Assembly: GCA_001273335.1 (NCBI GenBank)
Contig: LFWV01000006.1
Location: forward strand, 1 to 19,328
From: a miscellaneous Crenarchaeota group-1 archaeon SG8-32-3
GTDB taxonomy: Archaea; Thermoproteota; Bathyarchaeia; Bathyarchaeales; Bathycorpusculaceae
Reading direction: 5' to 3'
DNA: 19,328 bases
Part shown: positions 1 through 8,011 of the stretch, piece after piece
Position numbering within the stretch: position 1 is the stretch's first letter
Layout: each line of letters begins with the position of its first letter
The notes under the pieces: generated by a model
Told to the model about the DNA's origin: nothing
What the model saw: the letters and a program-made list of their open reading frames with translations, nothing else
Databases searched by the model: none
Made by a program: the position numbers and the translations under genes

Positions 1-848
1 TCGCTTATTTTTCCCCATGAAACCGCTTCTCTTGGTCTCGCGCCGGAGAGGCTGCCGTCCCACTCGTCAGCAGTGCTCACGTACACAACGTAGTCCAAAC
101 CGTCTTTGAACTGGTTCCACCATATCGTATGGTGCTTCGAGATTCCTCCGCCGACAATTAACGCGCCAGTTTTTTTCGCTGTGAAAATTAATTCGCTTAA
201 TTCTCCCTCATCTTTCAGCAAATTAAGTTTTAGGTCGTGGTCTTGGCTGAAAAGCCACGTTTGATAACCAACAGCGCCATCAGTCATTCCAGGAACGAAG
301 ACTGGTATGTCGTTTTTGGCTGCCCAGTACAGAATTGAGCTGTCATTGCAGCAGCGTAAGCCTATTTCTCGGCACAGTTGGCTACCTGTAACTTCTTTTA
401 TACCCTTTTTCCAAAGGCTCTCCAGCAAACCTTGAATTTTCTCTTCTATTATTGTACCGTAACTGTCGTTTGGAACCAGCACGTTGCCTAGGCGGTTTAT
501 GCCTTTCTCGTGAAGTTTAGCGTCGTTCATGATGAAGGAACCCTTGTAATATTTTCTCCAGCACCTCGCCATATCATGGTCCAGCGTCCCACACGCCGTG
601 ATAACAACATCAACGAGTTTCCGCTTCACCAACTCTTTAAAAACGCCACGCGTACCCGTCGCCACGAGGTTTCCAGTAAAAGAAAGAAAATTAACACAGT
701 TCTGGGCTTTGGACATGCGCTCCAAGATGTTTACGCCCACAGAGAGCTTCCCAGCGGTGAAACCCCATGCTTGCTCCATCTGTTTGACTAGCTCCTCTAC
801 CGACATGTCTTCGTGGAACTCGTAATCATTCACAGCGTTTTTCAGCAT
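1..848 (-). CDS. dys: Deoxyhypusine synthase (3' end beyond left edge)
   Basis: Transfers the aminobutyl group of spermidine to a lysine of archaeal IF5A (NAD-dependent), the first step of hypusine formation in the cytoplasm. The frame is open from ATG at 848 to the left edge, 282 codons, and continues outside the window. Family motifs are clear: GTLDHD near the middle, EKGINRLGNVLVPND, then GGGISKHH, the STADEWDGSLSGARP block and EAVSWGKI. The Lys of SWGK (positions 9-11) matches the catalytic lysine that forms the enzyme-substrate imine. ATG 848 is preceded by a good ribosome binding site (GGTGAGGGGAG) at normal spacing. The frame also stays open upstream to GTG 1031, which sits about 27 nt from a strong TATA box, so a 61-residue N-terminal extension is possible. 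Identification is secure; the start is less so. Confidence 0.93.
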   Translation of the reverse strand, partial: MLKNAVNDYEFHEDMSVEELVKQMEQAWGFTAGKLSVGVNILERMSKAQNCVNFLSFTGNLVATGTRGVFKELVKRKLVDVVITACGTLDHDMARCWRKYYKGSFIMNDAKLHEKGINRLGNVLVPNDSYGTIIEEKIQGLLESLWKKGIKEVTGSQLCREIGLRCCNDSSILYWAAKNDIPVFVPGMTDGAVGYQTWLFSQDHDLKLNLLKDEGELSELIFTAKKTGALIVGGGISKHHTIWWNQFKDGLDYVVYVSTADEWDGSLSGARPREAVSWGKIS

Positions 849-1052
849 AGCTGTATTTCTCCCCTCACCTGTTTGATTGTTGAAGTCGGAATAAATATGT
901 GTCGAAACGAACGCAAATAACTCCACGTCATTCAGATAGTAAAAGGTGCCTTTCCGCACAAATCCCTGTCTCTTGCGGTCTTCACAGCCCACATAAGAAC
1001 CTGTTGAGAACCCACACGTGTTAAAACTCACTGAAAATACACAAGCAAGAAA

Positions 1053-1063
1053 TTTATATATAT
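1053..1063 (-). promoter_or_regulatory. TATA box, probable promoter of deoxyhypusine synthase
   Basis: The minus strand reads ATATATATAAA here, the strongest TATA-like element in the 849-1113 interval. Transcription would start near 1030. That gives either a leader of about 180 nt to ATG 848 or a leaderless message beginning at the in-frame GTG 1031. No other gene is visible in this interval. Confidence 0.5.
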
Positions 1064-1113
1064 CGTATACTGCTGGCAAACAAACTAAAACAAGAAAAAA
1101 AGAAGGCTTACTT

Positions 1114-2460
1114 TCAGCGGAGCTTCATCAGAATCATTTCAGCCGCTAAAACCATTGGGTCCCAAGTCTCATTCAACGGCGGCGCGTACGCCGTGTCTGC
1201 TTTAGCCAACTCGCGCACGGTCATGCCCTTCTGTATGGCAAAGGACAAAGCGTTTATGCGCTGTGTGACTTCTTCACCTCCTACTATTTGGGCTCCTATT
1301 ATGCGCTGTGACTCCTTTTCAACGACGAGCTTAACTTTTATCGGCAAAGCACCAGGATAGTAGTCTGCTTTCGTTTTGGAGCTTATGGCTCCAGTGACCA
1401 CTTCGATTCCCGCATTCTTGGCTGCTGCAACTGTTAAACCTGTCACTCCAGCTTCGGTTTCGAACAGCCGCGTTACTGCCGAAGCTAAGACTCCGGGGAA
1501 CTGCGAGTAGGCGCCAGCAGCGTTTGCACCTGCCACTTTTCCATGTCTGACCGCTATGGTTCCTAACTGCGCACAAACAGTCTTATGTGTAATCAGGTTC
1601 GGTACTTCGGCACAATCGCCAACGGCGTAGACGTCTTTTATGGCAGTCTCCATTTTGCCGTTTGTTTTTATCGCTCTGCTTTCACCGAGCGGTATGCCTG
1701 CGTCAATAGCTAGCTTAGTGTTGGCTCGCACGCCGAAAGCGCTGAGGAACAAATCAGCCTCTATCTTTTCGCCGCCAGCCATAATCCCTGTCACTTCATC
1801 GTCGCCGAGAAACTCTTCCACACGTTTTCCTGTGAGGATACATATGCCCTTTTCCTGCAGATGCTCTTGAACAATCTTCGCCATGTCCGCGTCAAGCATG
1901 GCAGGCAGAATCTGCGGCAGCATCTCAACTATAGTTACTTTCAAACCGCGCTCAATTAAAGCCACACCGGTTTCAAGCCCAATCAAGCCAGCGCCCATAA
2001 TCACTGCTGATTTGGCTCCGCTCTGCACTTCTTCAAGAATTTTTTCTCCATCTTCCAAATTGCGGAGGCTCAGTACTCCCTGCTTTTCACAGCCCTTAAT
2101 GGGGGGCATAAAGGCGTCTGCGCCAGCAGCAATAACCAGACTGTCGTATTGTAGCGACTCGGTGGTGCCTGACTTGTCGATAACGGTGACGACCTTTTCT
2201 TCAGTGTTAATAGCAGTCGCTTTTGTTTCAGTCTTTAAATTTAGCTTCAACATTTGGAAGTAAGCAGCAGGATAAACAATCAAGTCCTTGAAGCTGGGTA
2301 TCTGTCCGCCTATAACGAAGGGTAAACCACATCGGGAATACCCCGCGTTTTTCTCCTGTGTTATCAGCGTGATTTCAGCTGCACGATCTTTCTTCCGCGC
2401 AGCCGACGCCGCTTCCACACCTGCAGCGTTGGCTCCAATAATGATTATTCGCCTAGCCAT
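1114..2460 (-). CDS. Single-cysteine FAD/NAD(P)-dependent disulfide reductase (CoA-disulfide reductase / NADH oxidase family)
   Basis: A two-dinucleotide-fold flavoprotein of 448 residues. The N-terminal Rossmann fold has IIIIGANAAGVEAA (residues 5-18). SRCGLP carries one redox Cys (C44), as in CoA-disulfide reductase, NADH oxidase and NADH peroxidase. The central AVIMGAGLIGLETG is the NAD(P)H fold, DVYAVGDCAE the second FAD motif, and the C-terminal dimerisation domain includes YAPPLNETWDP. I chose ATG 2460 because AAGGA lies just upstream and the conserved protein begins there; the longer ATG at 2499 would overlap gcvH. Only 10 nt separate it from the gcvH stop, so the two are almost certainly cotranscribed. 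It lacks the CxxxxC pair of dihydrolipoamide dehydrogenase, so it is not a canonical L-protein. The exact substrate (CoA disulfide, polysulfide, O2 or a lipoyl disulfide) cannot be told. Confidence 0.88.
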   Translation of the reverse strand: MARRIIIIGANAAGVEAASAARKKDRAAEITLITQEKNAGYSRCGLPFVIGGQIPSFKDLIVYPAAYFQMLKLNLKTETKATAINTEEKVVTVIDKSGTTESLQYDSLVIAAGADAFMPPIKGCEKQGVLSLRNLEDGEKILEEVQSGAKSAVIMGAGLIGLETGVALIERGLKVTIVEMLPQILPAMLDADMAKIVQEHLQEKGICILTGKRVEEFLGDDEVTGIMAGGEKIEADLFLSAFGVRANTKLAIDAGIPLGESRAIKTNGKMETAIKDVYAVGDCAEVPNLITHKTVCAQLGTIAVRHGKVAGANAAGAYSQFPGVLASAVTRLFETEAGVTGLTVAAAKNAGIEVVTGAISSKTKADYYPGALPIKVKLVVEKESQRIIGAQIVGGEEVTQRINALSFAIQKGMTVRELAKADTAYAPPLNETWDPMVLAAEMILMKLR

Positions 2461-2470
2461 CAGGGTTCCT

Positions 2471-2881
2471 TCATTTTCCTTGATTTTTGTGCCATTCAAC
2501 CGCTTTGTCGAAGTTCATCAAATCAGCTAGTTCAGCTTGCAGGTTCGCAGGCTTAACGACCACAAGCCAGCCTTTCACGTACGGGTCTTCATTCAGAAGT
2601 TCTGGCTGCGACTGGACTTCCGAGTTGACTTCCTCCACAGTTCCGCTTACGGCGGCAACTAAGTCGGATACCGCTTTCACCGACTCCAGTGTACCGTAAG
2701 GTTCGTTCTGCTGAACTTCTGTTCCTGCTTCTGGCAACTCAGCGTAAACTATCTCCCGCAGCTGCTTTTGCGCGTAGTCAGTTATGCCCATACGCACCTT
2801 GTCTCCTTCTACCTTAACCCATGCAAAATCGTTCGAGTAGTATAGCCCTTCAGGCACTTCAAAATTCTCCACTTTCACCAT
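2471..2881 (-). CDS. gcvH: Glycine cleavage system H protein (lipoyl carrier)
   Basis: A 136-residue lipoyl-domain protein of normal H-protein length. It shuttles the aminomethyl group in glycine cleavage or serves as a general lipoyl carrier. The N-terminal part (FAWVKVEGDKVRMGITDYAQ) is typical, and LESVKAVSDL contains the lipoylation site at Lys69, followed by AAVSGTVEEVN and a C-terminal KGWLVVVKP segment. ATG 2881 is preceded by GAGGGATG at good spacing. A TATA-like element upstream suggests its own promoter after the inositol-phosphate synthase gene. No P-, T- or canonical L-protein gene is in the window; the next gene downstream is a flavin disulfide reductase. Confidence 0.94.
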   Translation of the reverse strand: MVKVENFEVPEGLYYSNDFAWVKVEGDKVRMGITDYAQKQLREIVYAELPEAGTEVQQNEPYGTLESVKAVSDLVAAVSGTVEEVNSEVQSQPELLNEDPYVKGWLVVVKPANLQAELADLMNFDKAVEWHKNQGK

Positions 2882-2924
2882 GCATACATCCCTCTAAATT
2901 GTTAGTAAAGTGGGAAGCTCAACG

Positions 2925-2932
2925 CTTAAAAG
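2925..2932 (-). promoter_or_regulatory. TATA-like element upstream of gcvH
   Basis: CTTTTAAG on the minus strand, placing transcription start near 2902, about 20 nt before the gcvH ATG with its GAGGG ribosome site between. Confidence 0.4.
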
Positions 2933-2976
2933 TTTTAATGACGTCTTTCCCCTTTTGCAAGGACTATTTAGCAAGT

Positions 2977-4056
2977 TCACCTATCTCTTTTGCCTGCAAT
3001 CCAGTCCTCTGTCCACTGTCGCGCCTGTGGATCAGGCACCTGAATCGGCGGATGCTTAAACGCGTAGGAAGACATACTCAACAACGAACCAGTTATTTTC
3101 CTGTCCAAGGCTATTTTCGCGGCTCGTATCAGGTCTATGACTACACCGCCGCTGTTGGGTGAGTCTTCAACTTCAAGTTTAGCGTTTATCGTTATGGGGC
3201 GGTCGCCGAATTTTCGGCCCTTAAGCGTTATGTAACATATCTTCTTGTTATTTAGGAAATGAACGTAGTCTGAAGGACCGATTCTAGTGGGCAACTCGTA
3301 CGGCACAAGGCTTGTAACCGCCTCGGTCTTGCTAACTCGCTTTGTTTTCAACCTCTCTTCCACAGTCATGTTCAAGAAGTCCGTGTCTCCACCCAGGTTA
3401 AGCTGGTACGTCTCGTCAACTATGACGCCGCGGTCCAAGCAAAGCCGCACAAGGCTCCTATGCAGTATGGTTGCTCCAACTTGGCTTTTTATATCGTCTC
3501 CAAGCACGGGCAAACCAGCATGCTCGAATTTTTCAGCCCAGTCCTTGTTTGAGGCAATGAACTCGGGCATGCAGTTTACGAAAGCGCAGCCTGCATCCAT
3601 AGCGCATTGCGCGTAGAAACGTGTTGCTTCGCGGCTTCCAACAGGCAAGTAGTTTACAAGCACTTGGGCTTTTGTGTCTTTCAGGACTTGGACTACATCG
3701 GTGCTGCCTTCTGCTTTTTCGTCGTAGACGTTGAAGACTTCCCGCATGTGTGGCGCTACGCCGTCCATGATTGGAGCAGAAGACACCTTCACGTTCAAGT
3801 GTGGGACATCCGCGATTTTAACGACACAATTAGGTTTGGTAAATATCGCTTCGGACAGGTCTTTCCCGATCTTATCTTTGTTCACTTCAAAGGCGGCAAC
3901 GAACTTCATGTCTCGTATGTGATAACCGCCGAAGTTAACATGCATAAGCCCTGGCACGGTGGTGTTTTCTTTTGCGTCTTTATAATACTGTGTTCCTTGG
4001 ATTAATGCGGATGCGCTGTTGCCAACGCCTACGAGTGCTACACGGATTTCTGGCAA
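2977..4056 (-). CDS. ino1: myo-Inositol-1-phosphate synthase family protein
   Basis: NAD-dependent isomerase converting glucose 6-phosphate to myo-inositol 1-phosphate, which archaea use for inositol phospholipid headgroups and some solutes. The 359-residue protein has an N-terminal Rossmann motif, VALVGVGNSASALIQG (about residues 6-21), then VNYLPVGSREATRFYA, FVNCMPEFIAS, and GDDIKSQVGATILHR with a conserved lysine. NLGGDTDFLNM and GPSDYVHFLNNKK are also family hallmarks. Length fits the short archaeal form. The start is TTG at 4054-4056, supported by an AGAGGT ribosome site about 8 nt upstream; no ATG lies nearby in frame. The gene is monocistronic or leads into gcvH across a 95-nt gap. Confidence 0.92.
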   Translation of the reverse strand: MPEIRVALVGVGNSASALIQGTQYYKDAKENTTVPGLMHVNFGGYHIRDMKFVAAFEVNKDKIGKDLSEAIFTKPNCVVKIADVPHLNVKVSSAPIMDGVAPHMREVFNVYDEKAEGSTDVVQVLKDTKAQVLVNYLPVGSREATRFYAQCAMDAGCAFVNCMPEFIASNKDWAEKFEHAGLPVLGDDIKSQVGATILHRSLVRLCLDRGVIVDETYQLNLGGDTDFLNMTVEERLKTKRVSKTEAVTSLVPYELPTRIGPSDYVHFLNNKKICYITLKGRKFGDRPITINAKLEVEDSPNSGGVVIDLIRAAKIALDRKITGSLLSMSSYAFKHPPIQVPDPQARQWTEDWIAGKRDR

Positions 4057-4171
4057 ATCTTAAACCTCTAATGACCGTTAATAGAGAAGGCTTAATGTCT
4101 GTCTGCTCTATAACTTTTTCCTAAAATATCCAAGTTCTATTTGGGTTTTTGTTGTGGTGGTCTTCTCTAGA

Positions 4172-6121
4172 TTACATTTTTTCTGGTGCCACCACTCCAA
4201 TTAAGCTCAGAGCATTATGAAGCACTATCCGCACAGCATCCGTCAAAGCGATCCTCGCGTCGCTAAGCTCTTTTGGTTCAGCTTTTATGACTGGCAACGC
4301 GTTGTAGAACGTGTTAAACTTGTCAGCCAAAGCATTAGCAAAATCGGCGATTAAATTGGGTTTAAGATATTCTGTAGCTGCGATAAACGTGTCTGGAAAA
4401 CTAGCAACAGTCAAAACCAACTCACGCTCCAGCTTCTCCTTCAAAAGCCCGAAATCTGCATTTCTAGGTTTCCTGCTCGCTTTACGCAAGATACTGCAAG
4501 CTCTAGCATGCGTATACTGCACGTACGGTGCACTGTTAGTTTCAAAGTTCAGCACCCTGTCCCAAGTGAAAATAACAGGCTTAGACGGGTCAACATCAAC
4601 AAGCGCGTAACGAACAGCACCAATACCCACGAAGTTAGCGATATCCCGCTTTTCATCCTCTGGTAATTGAGGAGAACGTTTCAAAACCTCTTCGTAAGCT
4701 CGTTCAACCGCTTCGTCGAGAACTTCGTCGAAACTGATGTAGCGACCCCGCCGACTGGACATTTTATAGCCGGGAAGAGTGATGAGGTTGTAAGCAAAAT
4801 GAACAAAGTTGTCAGCGTACCTGCTATATCCCAAAGCATACAAAACTAATTTCAGCTGCAACTGCGCCAGCGACTGCTCCATACCAATGACATTTACCAC
4901 TCTGTCTGCGCGGTCAAATTTCCACAAGGTATAAGCAACATCACGCGTAGTGTAAAGCGTTGTACCGTCAGCACGCACAAGCGTTAAAGGTGGGACCTCA
5001 TAATTCTCTCTCAAACCCATTTTGCCTTTGAGTTTTAAGGTGCATACTACTTTTTCAGCGTCAAACTCCAAAACTCCGTCTTCAGTGTAAACGAAAGGTG
5101 ACGTTTTCAGTTTCTGAAGAACCTTGGAGACCCGGTTGCTCCACACGAAGTCGCTTTCCCAATCCCAAGAATCATACTGAACCTCCACACGGTGTTGGGT
5201 TTCCCTGAAACCTTGAATACAAAGCTCACTTACTTCTCTTATGAGATTCTTAGCCTCAGGTTCTCCATCCTCGTAAGCACGGTTAAGCTGGTTTATCTCT
5301 TCCTCAGGATTCTCATCTTCGCCAATTTTCGCCAAAAGCTTTCCAAAAAGTGTCGGAATTTTCTCTTCAAGCTCTGCAGCTATGGACGTCCACTCGGCAA
5401 GTCTCTTATTGATTTTCGCCGCTTCGTCAGAAAGTAAAGCTGCTTTTGCTAATTCAAATTCTCTTTTTAAACGGTTAAGCTCAATTAAACAGCAAGTAAC
5501 AGTATAAATCTTGCCTACAAAACGATCCGCTTTTTCATCAGGCTTTGGCTTACCCAGCTTCAAGTATCCGTAGGCAACAACCGAAGATTGCCGCCCCACG
5601 TCGTCGATGTAATAGTGACGAGAAACAATATGCCCCCTACACTCGAGTATACGAGCTAAAGCGTCGCCTAACATTGGATTTCTAGCTTGTCCTATATGGA
5701 TGGGGTGAAGCGGGTTAACGCTGGTGTGCTCAACAATCACTCTAACAGGATTATCTGTTCTAACAAAGCCATACTTAGAATTCAATTGCCCAACAGATGA
5801 AAGCGTCAAATCAGAAAACTTGCGGAAATCCGCGTAAAAGTTAACGTAGCCTCCGCCAGCAGCAATAGTCTTTTCAATAAGCGAAAAATCAGATATAGGC
5901 ATCGCAGAGACTAAACGCTCAGCCAAGGCAATGGGTTTCTGTTTAAGCTTCTTTGCAAGCTCAAAACACAGAGACGAAGCAAGCTGCCCAAAATCAATGT
6001 TTGGAGGCTTACTCAAAGACAATGCCTCAACTCTAATCTCTGGAAGCGTCTTCTTCAAAGCATACGCTAACGCGGTTTCACATTCCTCGCGAAACTTGGC
6101 GAATGGATTTTCCGAAATCAT
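4172..6121 (-). CDS. argS: Arginyl-tRNA synthetase
   Basis: Class I aminoacyl-tRNA synthetase charging tRNA-Arg; 649 residues. The N-terminal additive domain (about 1-115) is followed by EHTSVNPLHPIHIGQARN with the HIGH-type signature at H142-Q145, the second His being Gln. YYIDDVGRQ follows (about 170-178), then a long charged, partly coiled insertion (about 195-300), then the KMSKS-equivalent KMSSRRG at 453-459. The C-terminal anticodon-binding DALR domain includes APYVQYTHARACSILRK. ATG 6121 has GGAG at 6132-6135 (minus) 10 nt upstream. It diverges from the deacetylase gene with a shared AT-rich promoter region. Length and motif order are normal. Confidence 0.97.
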   Translation of the reverse strand: MISENPFAKFREECETALAYALKKTLPEIRVEALSLSKPPNIDFGQLASSLCFELAKKLKQKPIALAERLVSAMPISDFSLIEKTIAAGGGYVNFYADFRKFSDLTLSSVGQLNSKYGFVRTDNPVRVIVEHTSVNPLHPIHIGQARNPMLGDALARILECRGHIVSRHYYIDDVGRQSSVVAYGYLKLGKPKPDEKADRFVGKIYTVTCCLIELNRLKREFELAKAALLSDEAAKINKRLAEWTSIAAELEEKIPTLFGKLLAKIGEDENPEEEINQLNRAYEDGEPEAKNLIREVSELCIQGFRETQHRVEVQYDSWDWESDFVWSNRVSKVLQKLKTSPFVYTEDGVLEFDAEKVVCTLKLKGKMGLRENYEVPPLTLVRADGTTLYTTRDVAYTLWKFDRADRVVNVIGMEQSLAQLQLKLVLYALGYSRYADNFVHFAYNLITLPGYKMSSRRGRYISFDEVLDEAVERAYEEVLKRSPQLPEDEKRDIANFVGIGAVRYALVDVDPSKPVIFTWDRVLNFETNSAPYVQYTHARACSILRKASRKPRNADFGLLKEKLERELVLTVASFPDTFIAATEYLKPNLIADFANALADKFNTFYNALPVIKAEPKELSDARIALTDAVRIVLHNALSLIGVVAPEKM

Positions 6122-6172
6122 CCACGTTTTTCTCCATATTTTTGGACGCGCTAAACCTTTAAGAGGAAGCGC

Positions 6173-6180
6173 TATTTTAA
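6173..6180. promoter_or_regulatory. Shared TATA region of divergent argS and deacetylase genes
   Basis: TATTTTAA on plus reads TTAAAATA on minus, so it can serve both directions. Plus-strand initiation about 28 nt downstream falls at ATG 6206, giving a leaderless message. Minus-strand initiation near 6149 leaves a short argS leader with its ribosome site. Confidence 0.45.
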
Positions 6181-6205
6181 TTTGAAAAACGTTGTTTATC
6201 TATGT

Positions 6206-7072
6206 ATGGATGCAGTTGGAATGAAAACGAAAATAATTTTTTCAGAAAAAAGCCTAAACTACGGCGGTTGGCACATCGAAGGGCCTCAAAGACTGAAAAT
6301 GGCTTACGAAGTTTTAAAGGCAAAAAACTACGAGTTCATAGAGCCCAACCCCGCATCTGAAGAAGACGTGCTAAGAGCACATGATTCCGATTACGTCTGG
6401 AACCTTAAGAAAGGCTTAGTTGAAGACCCCGACACGCCAGCTTATGACAATATTTACGAGCACGCACGTCTTTCAGCTGGAGGCGCAATATTGGCAGCTA
6501 AAATTAATGGTTTTTCGCTAATGAGGCCTCCTGGACATCATGTTGGAAGAAATGGTGCAGCTTTAGGTGTTTATACACGAGGATTCTGCTATCTGAATAA
6601 TGTTGCAATAGCTGTAAAAGCCCTTAACAAGCCAGCTTTGATTTTAGATATTGACGGACATCATGGGAACGGCACACAGGAGATTTTCCAAGGCGACAAG
6701 AAAGTAGTTTACGTTTCACTGCATCGTTATCCCCATTACCCAGGCACAGGCGAATATTCCGAGGGAAACTGCCTGAACTTTCCTTTGCCAGCTGATTGCG
6801 GCGAACAGAGGTATCTGGAAACTCTTGACGAAGCGTTAGGAATGATTAACGTGGACAAGTTTGAGGTGGTAGCTATATCAGTGGGGCTTGATGCACACTT
6901 TAAAGACTTAGCATCTCTTGGCTTAAAAGAAAACAGCTACCGAAAAATAGGCAAGCGGATCGCCGCGTTAGAGAAAAACGCATTCTTCGTTATGGAAGGT
7001 GGATATGTGGGCGAACAAAACGGTAAAGATATAGACCAGCTTTTGAGAGGATGCGAAGAAAAGACTGCTTAG
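6206..7072 (+). CDS. Class II histone deacetylase / acetylpolyamine amidohydrolase family
   Basis: Zinc-dependent deacetylase of the arginase-deacetylase fold, 288 residues from ATG 6206. Catalytic features are complete: RPPGHH with the His dyad H111-H112; GFCYLNNVA; LDIDGHHGNGT with zinc ligands D150 and H152; second zinc Asp in SVGLDAH (D229); and the transition-state Tyr in EGGY (Y267). Substrate may be acetylated protein (histone or Alba) or acetylated polyamine; the sequence does not decide. The frame is open from TTG 6182, but no ribosome site precedes it. ATG 6206 lies at the right distance from a TATA element for a leaderless transcript, and ATG 6221 begins the conserved part, so the start is uncertain by about 13 residues. 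It converges with the following ferredoxin gene. Confidence 0.93.
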   Translation: MDAVGMKTKIIFSEKSLNYGGWHIEGPQRLKMAYEVLKAKNYEFIEPNPASEEDVLRAHDSDYVWNLKKGLVEDPDTPAYDNIYEHARLSAGGAILAAKINGFSLMRPPGHHVGRNGAALGVYTRGFCYLNNVAIAVKALNKPALILDIDGHHGNGTQEIFQGDKKVVYVSLHRYPHYPGTGEYSEGNCLNFPLPADCGEQRYLETLDEALGMINVDKFEVVAISVGLDAHFKDLASLGLKENSYRKIGKRIAALEKNAFFVMEGGYVGEQNGKDIDQLLRGCEEKTA

Positions 7073-7123
7073 CAGTATGCAACTATAAAACTCGAAAAGT
7101 GGTTATGGATTGGTGAAGTAATC

Positions 7124-7741
7124 TTATTTTTGTCTTTTGGCGTTTGCTTTTTTGTTTAAATCTTCGAGTTTTTCGTTGACTCTCATTGATCTCTCTTCAG
7201 CTTCTGCAAGCAAGGGTTTCCAATCTTTGTTCTTAACAATGTTGGTTAAGCGTTCAGTTTCTGCTGGAAGCTTTTCGAGAGTATCATTGAACCTTTTTTC
7301 AGCTTCTTCGTCTGTGCATACGAGGTCCAAGGCTTCTTCTGGGCAGGATTCAATACATTTTGGCTCACCGTCGCAGAGGTCGCATGTTATGGCTATGCCC
7401 GTGTCAGAGTGAATCGTAATGCCTCCGTGTGGACAGGCTTGTATGCACCAGTCGCAGCCTTTGCATTTCTTTTCTTTTACCATTATAATGCCAGTTTCTT
7501 CACATTGAGACAAAGCATCTTCTGGACACGCAGTCACGCATTTAGCATCTTCACAGAACCTACACGCGAGAGCAAAATTGAACAGTGGAGTCATACGGAC
7601 GACACGAATTCGTGAACGTATGGGGTTATAGGTGTCCCCCTCTTTTTCGAGAGCGCAAGCGTACTCGCAGATCCCGCAACCTGTGCATTTGCTTGGGTCA
7701 ACGGAGACGAATTTTCTGGATGGAAATTTTGATGCTGGCAT
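7124..7741 (-). CDS. Four-cluster ferredoxin-type iron-sulfur protein with charged C-terminal tail
   Basis: A 205-residue electron-transfer subunit of the HycB/DmsB type. Four cysteine groups are visible: CTGCGICEYAC, CRFCEDAKCVTAC, CKGCDWCIQAC and CDLCDGEPKCIESC, each with four Cys, consistent with four [4Fe-4S] clusters. Such proteins pass electrons to a catalytic partner such as an aldehyde ferredoxin oxidoreductase, hydrogenase or formate dehydrogenase. No oxidoreductase gene is adjacent, so the partner is unknown. Residues from about 145 to the end are highly charged, Cys-free and likely helical or coiled coil, an unusual addition. ATG 7741 lacks a ribosome site but lies about 28 nt from a TATA-like element, suggesting a leaderless message. 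Confidence 0.9.
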   Translation of the reverse strand: MPASKFPSRKFVSVDPSKCTGCGICEYACALEKEGDTYNPIRSRIRVVRMTPLFNFALACRFCEDAKCVTACPEDALSQCEETGIIMVKEKKCKGCDWCIQACPHGGITIHSDTGIAITCDLCDGEPKCIESCPEEALDLVCTDEEAEKRFNDTLEKLPAETERLTNIVKNKDWKPLLAEAEERSMRVNEKLEDLNKKANAKRQK

Positions 7742-7764
7742 TAGTGTTACCAGAGACGATTTAA

Positions 7765-7774
7765 CTATCTAAAG
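7765..7774 (-). promoter_or_regulatory. TATA-like element of the four-cluster ferredoxin gene
   Basis: CTTTAGATAG on the minus strand; predicted initiation coincides with ATG 7741, which has no ribosome binding site. The rest of 7742-8011 holds no identifiable gene or tRNA, only a weak ORF remnant on the minus strand. Confidence 0.4.
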
Positions 7775-8000
7775 ATTTCTGTAAGTTCTCGCGTTTTCAC
7801 TCGTTGTTTCCTTGGGATTTTCGGGTTTATTACGTGAGGTCCCGTGAAAGCATAGTAGCGCTTAACTTATGAAATCAACCGAATATCTGACCTCTGCAAT
7901 AGCGGCATAATCTTTTCCACAGGGTAGAGTGCCAACTTTAGCGGTCTTGAGACAAAAGGTATATCTGAAAGAGCGCCATCTGAGTCTTAGCACTAAAATA

Positions 8001-8006
8001 GAGGTC
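8001..8006 (+). promoter_or_regulatory. Ribosome binding site of L40e
   Basis: GAGGTC complements the 3' end of 16S rRNA, about 6 nt before the L40e ATG at 8012. It supports the start of this very short gene. Confidence 0.6.
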
Positions 8007-8011
8007 CCCAA

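Noticed and set aside
1883..2263. Plus-strand open frame of 126 codons
   Set aside because: Shadow of the flavoprotein gene, Ser- and Pro-rich with no recognisable domain.
3607..4005. Plus-strand open frame of 132 codons
   Set aside because: Antisense to the well-supported inositol-phosphate synthase gene.
7742..8011. Possible tRNA or C/D box RNA in the gap before L40e
   Set aside because: No T-loop consensus or cloverleaf found; ATGAAA and CTGA matches are too degenerate and lack a second box pair.
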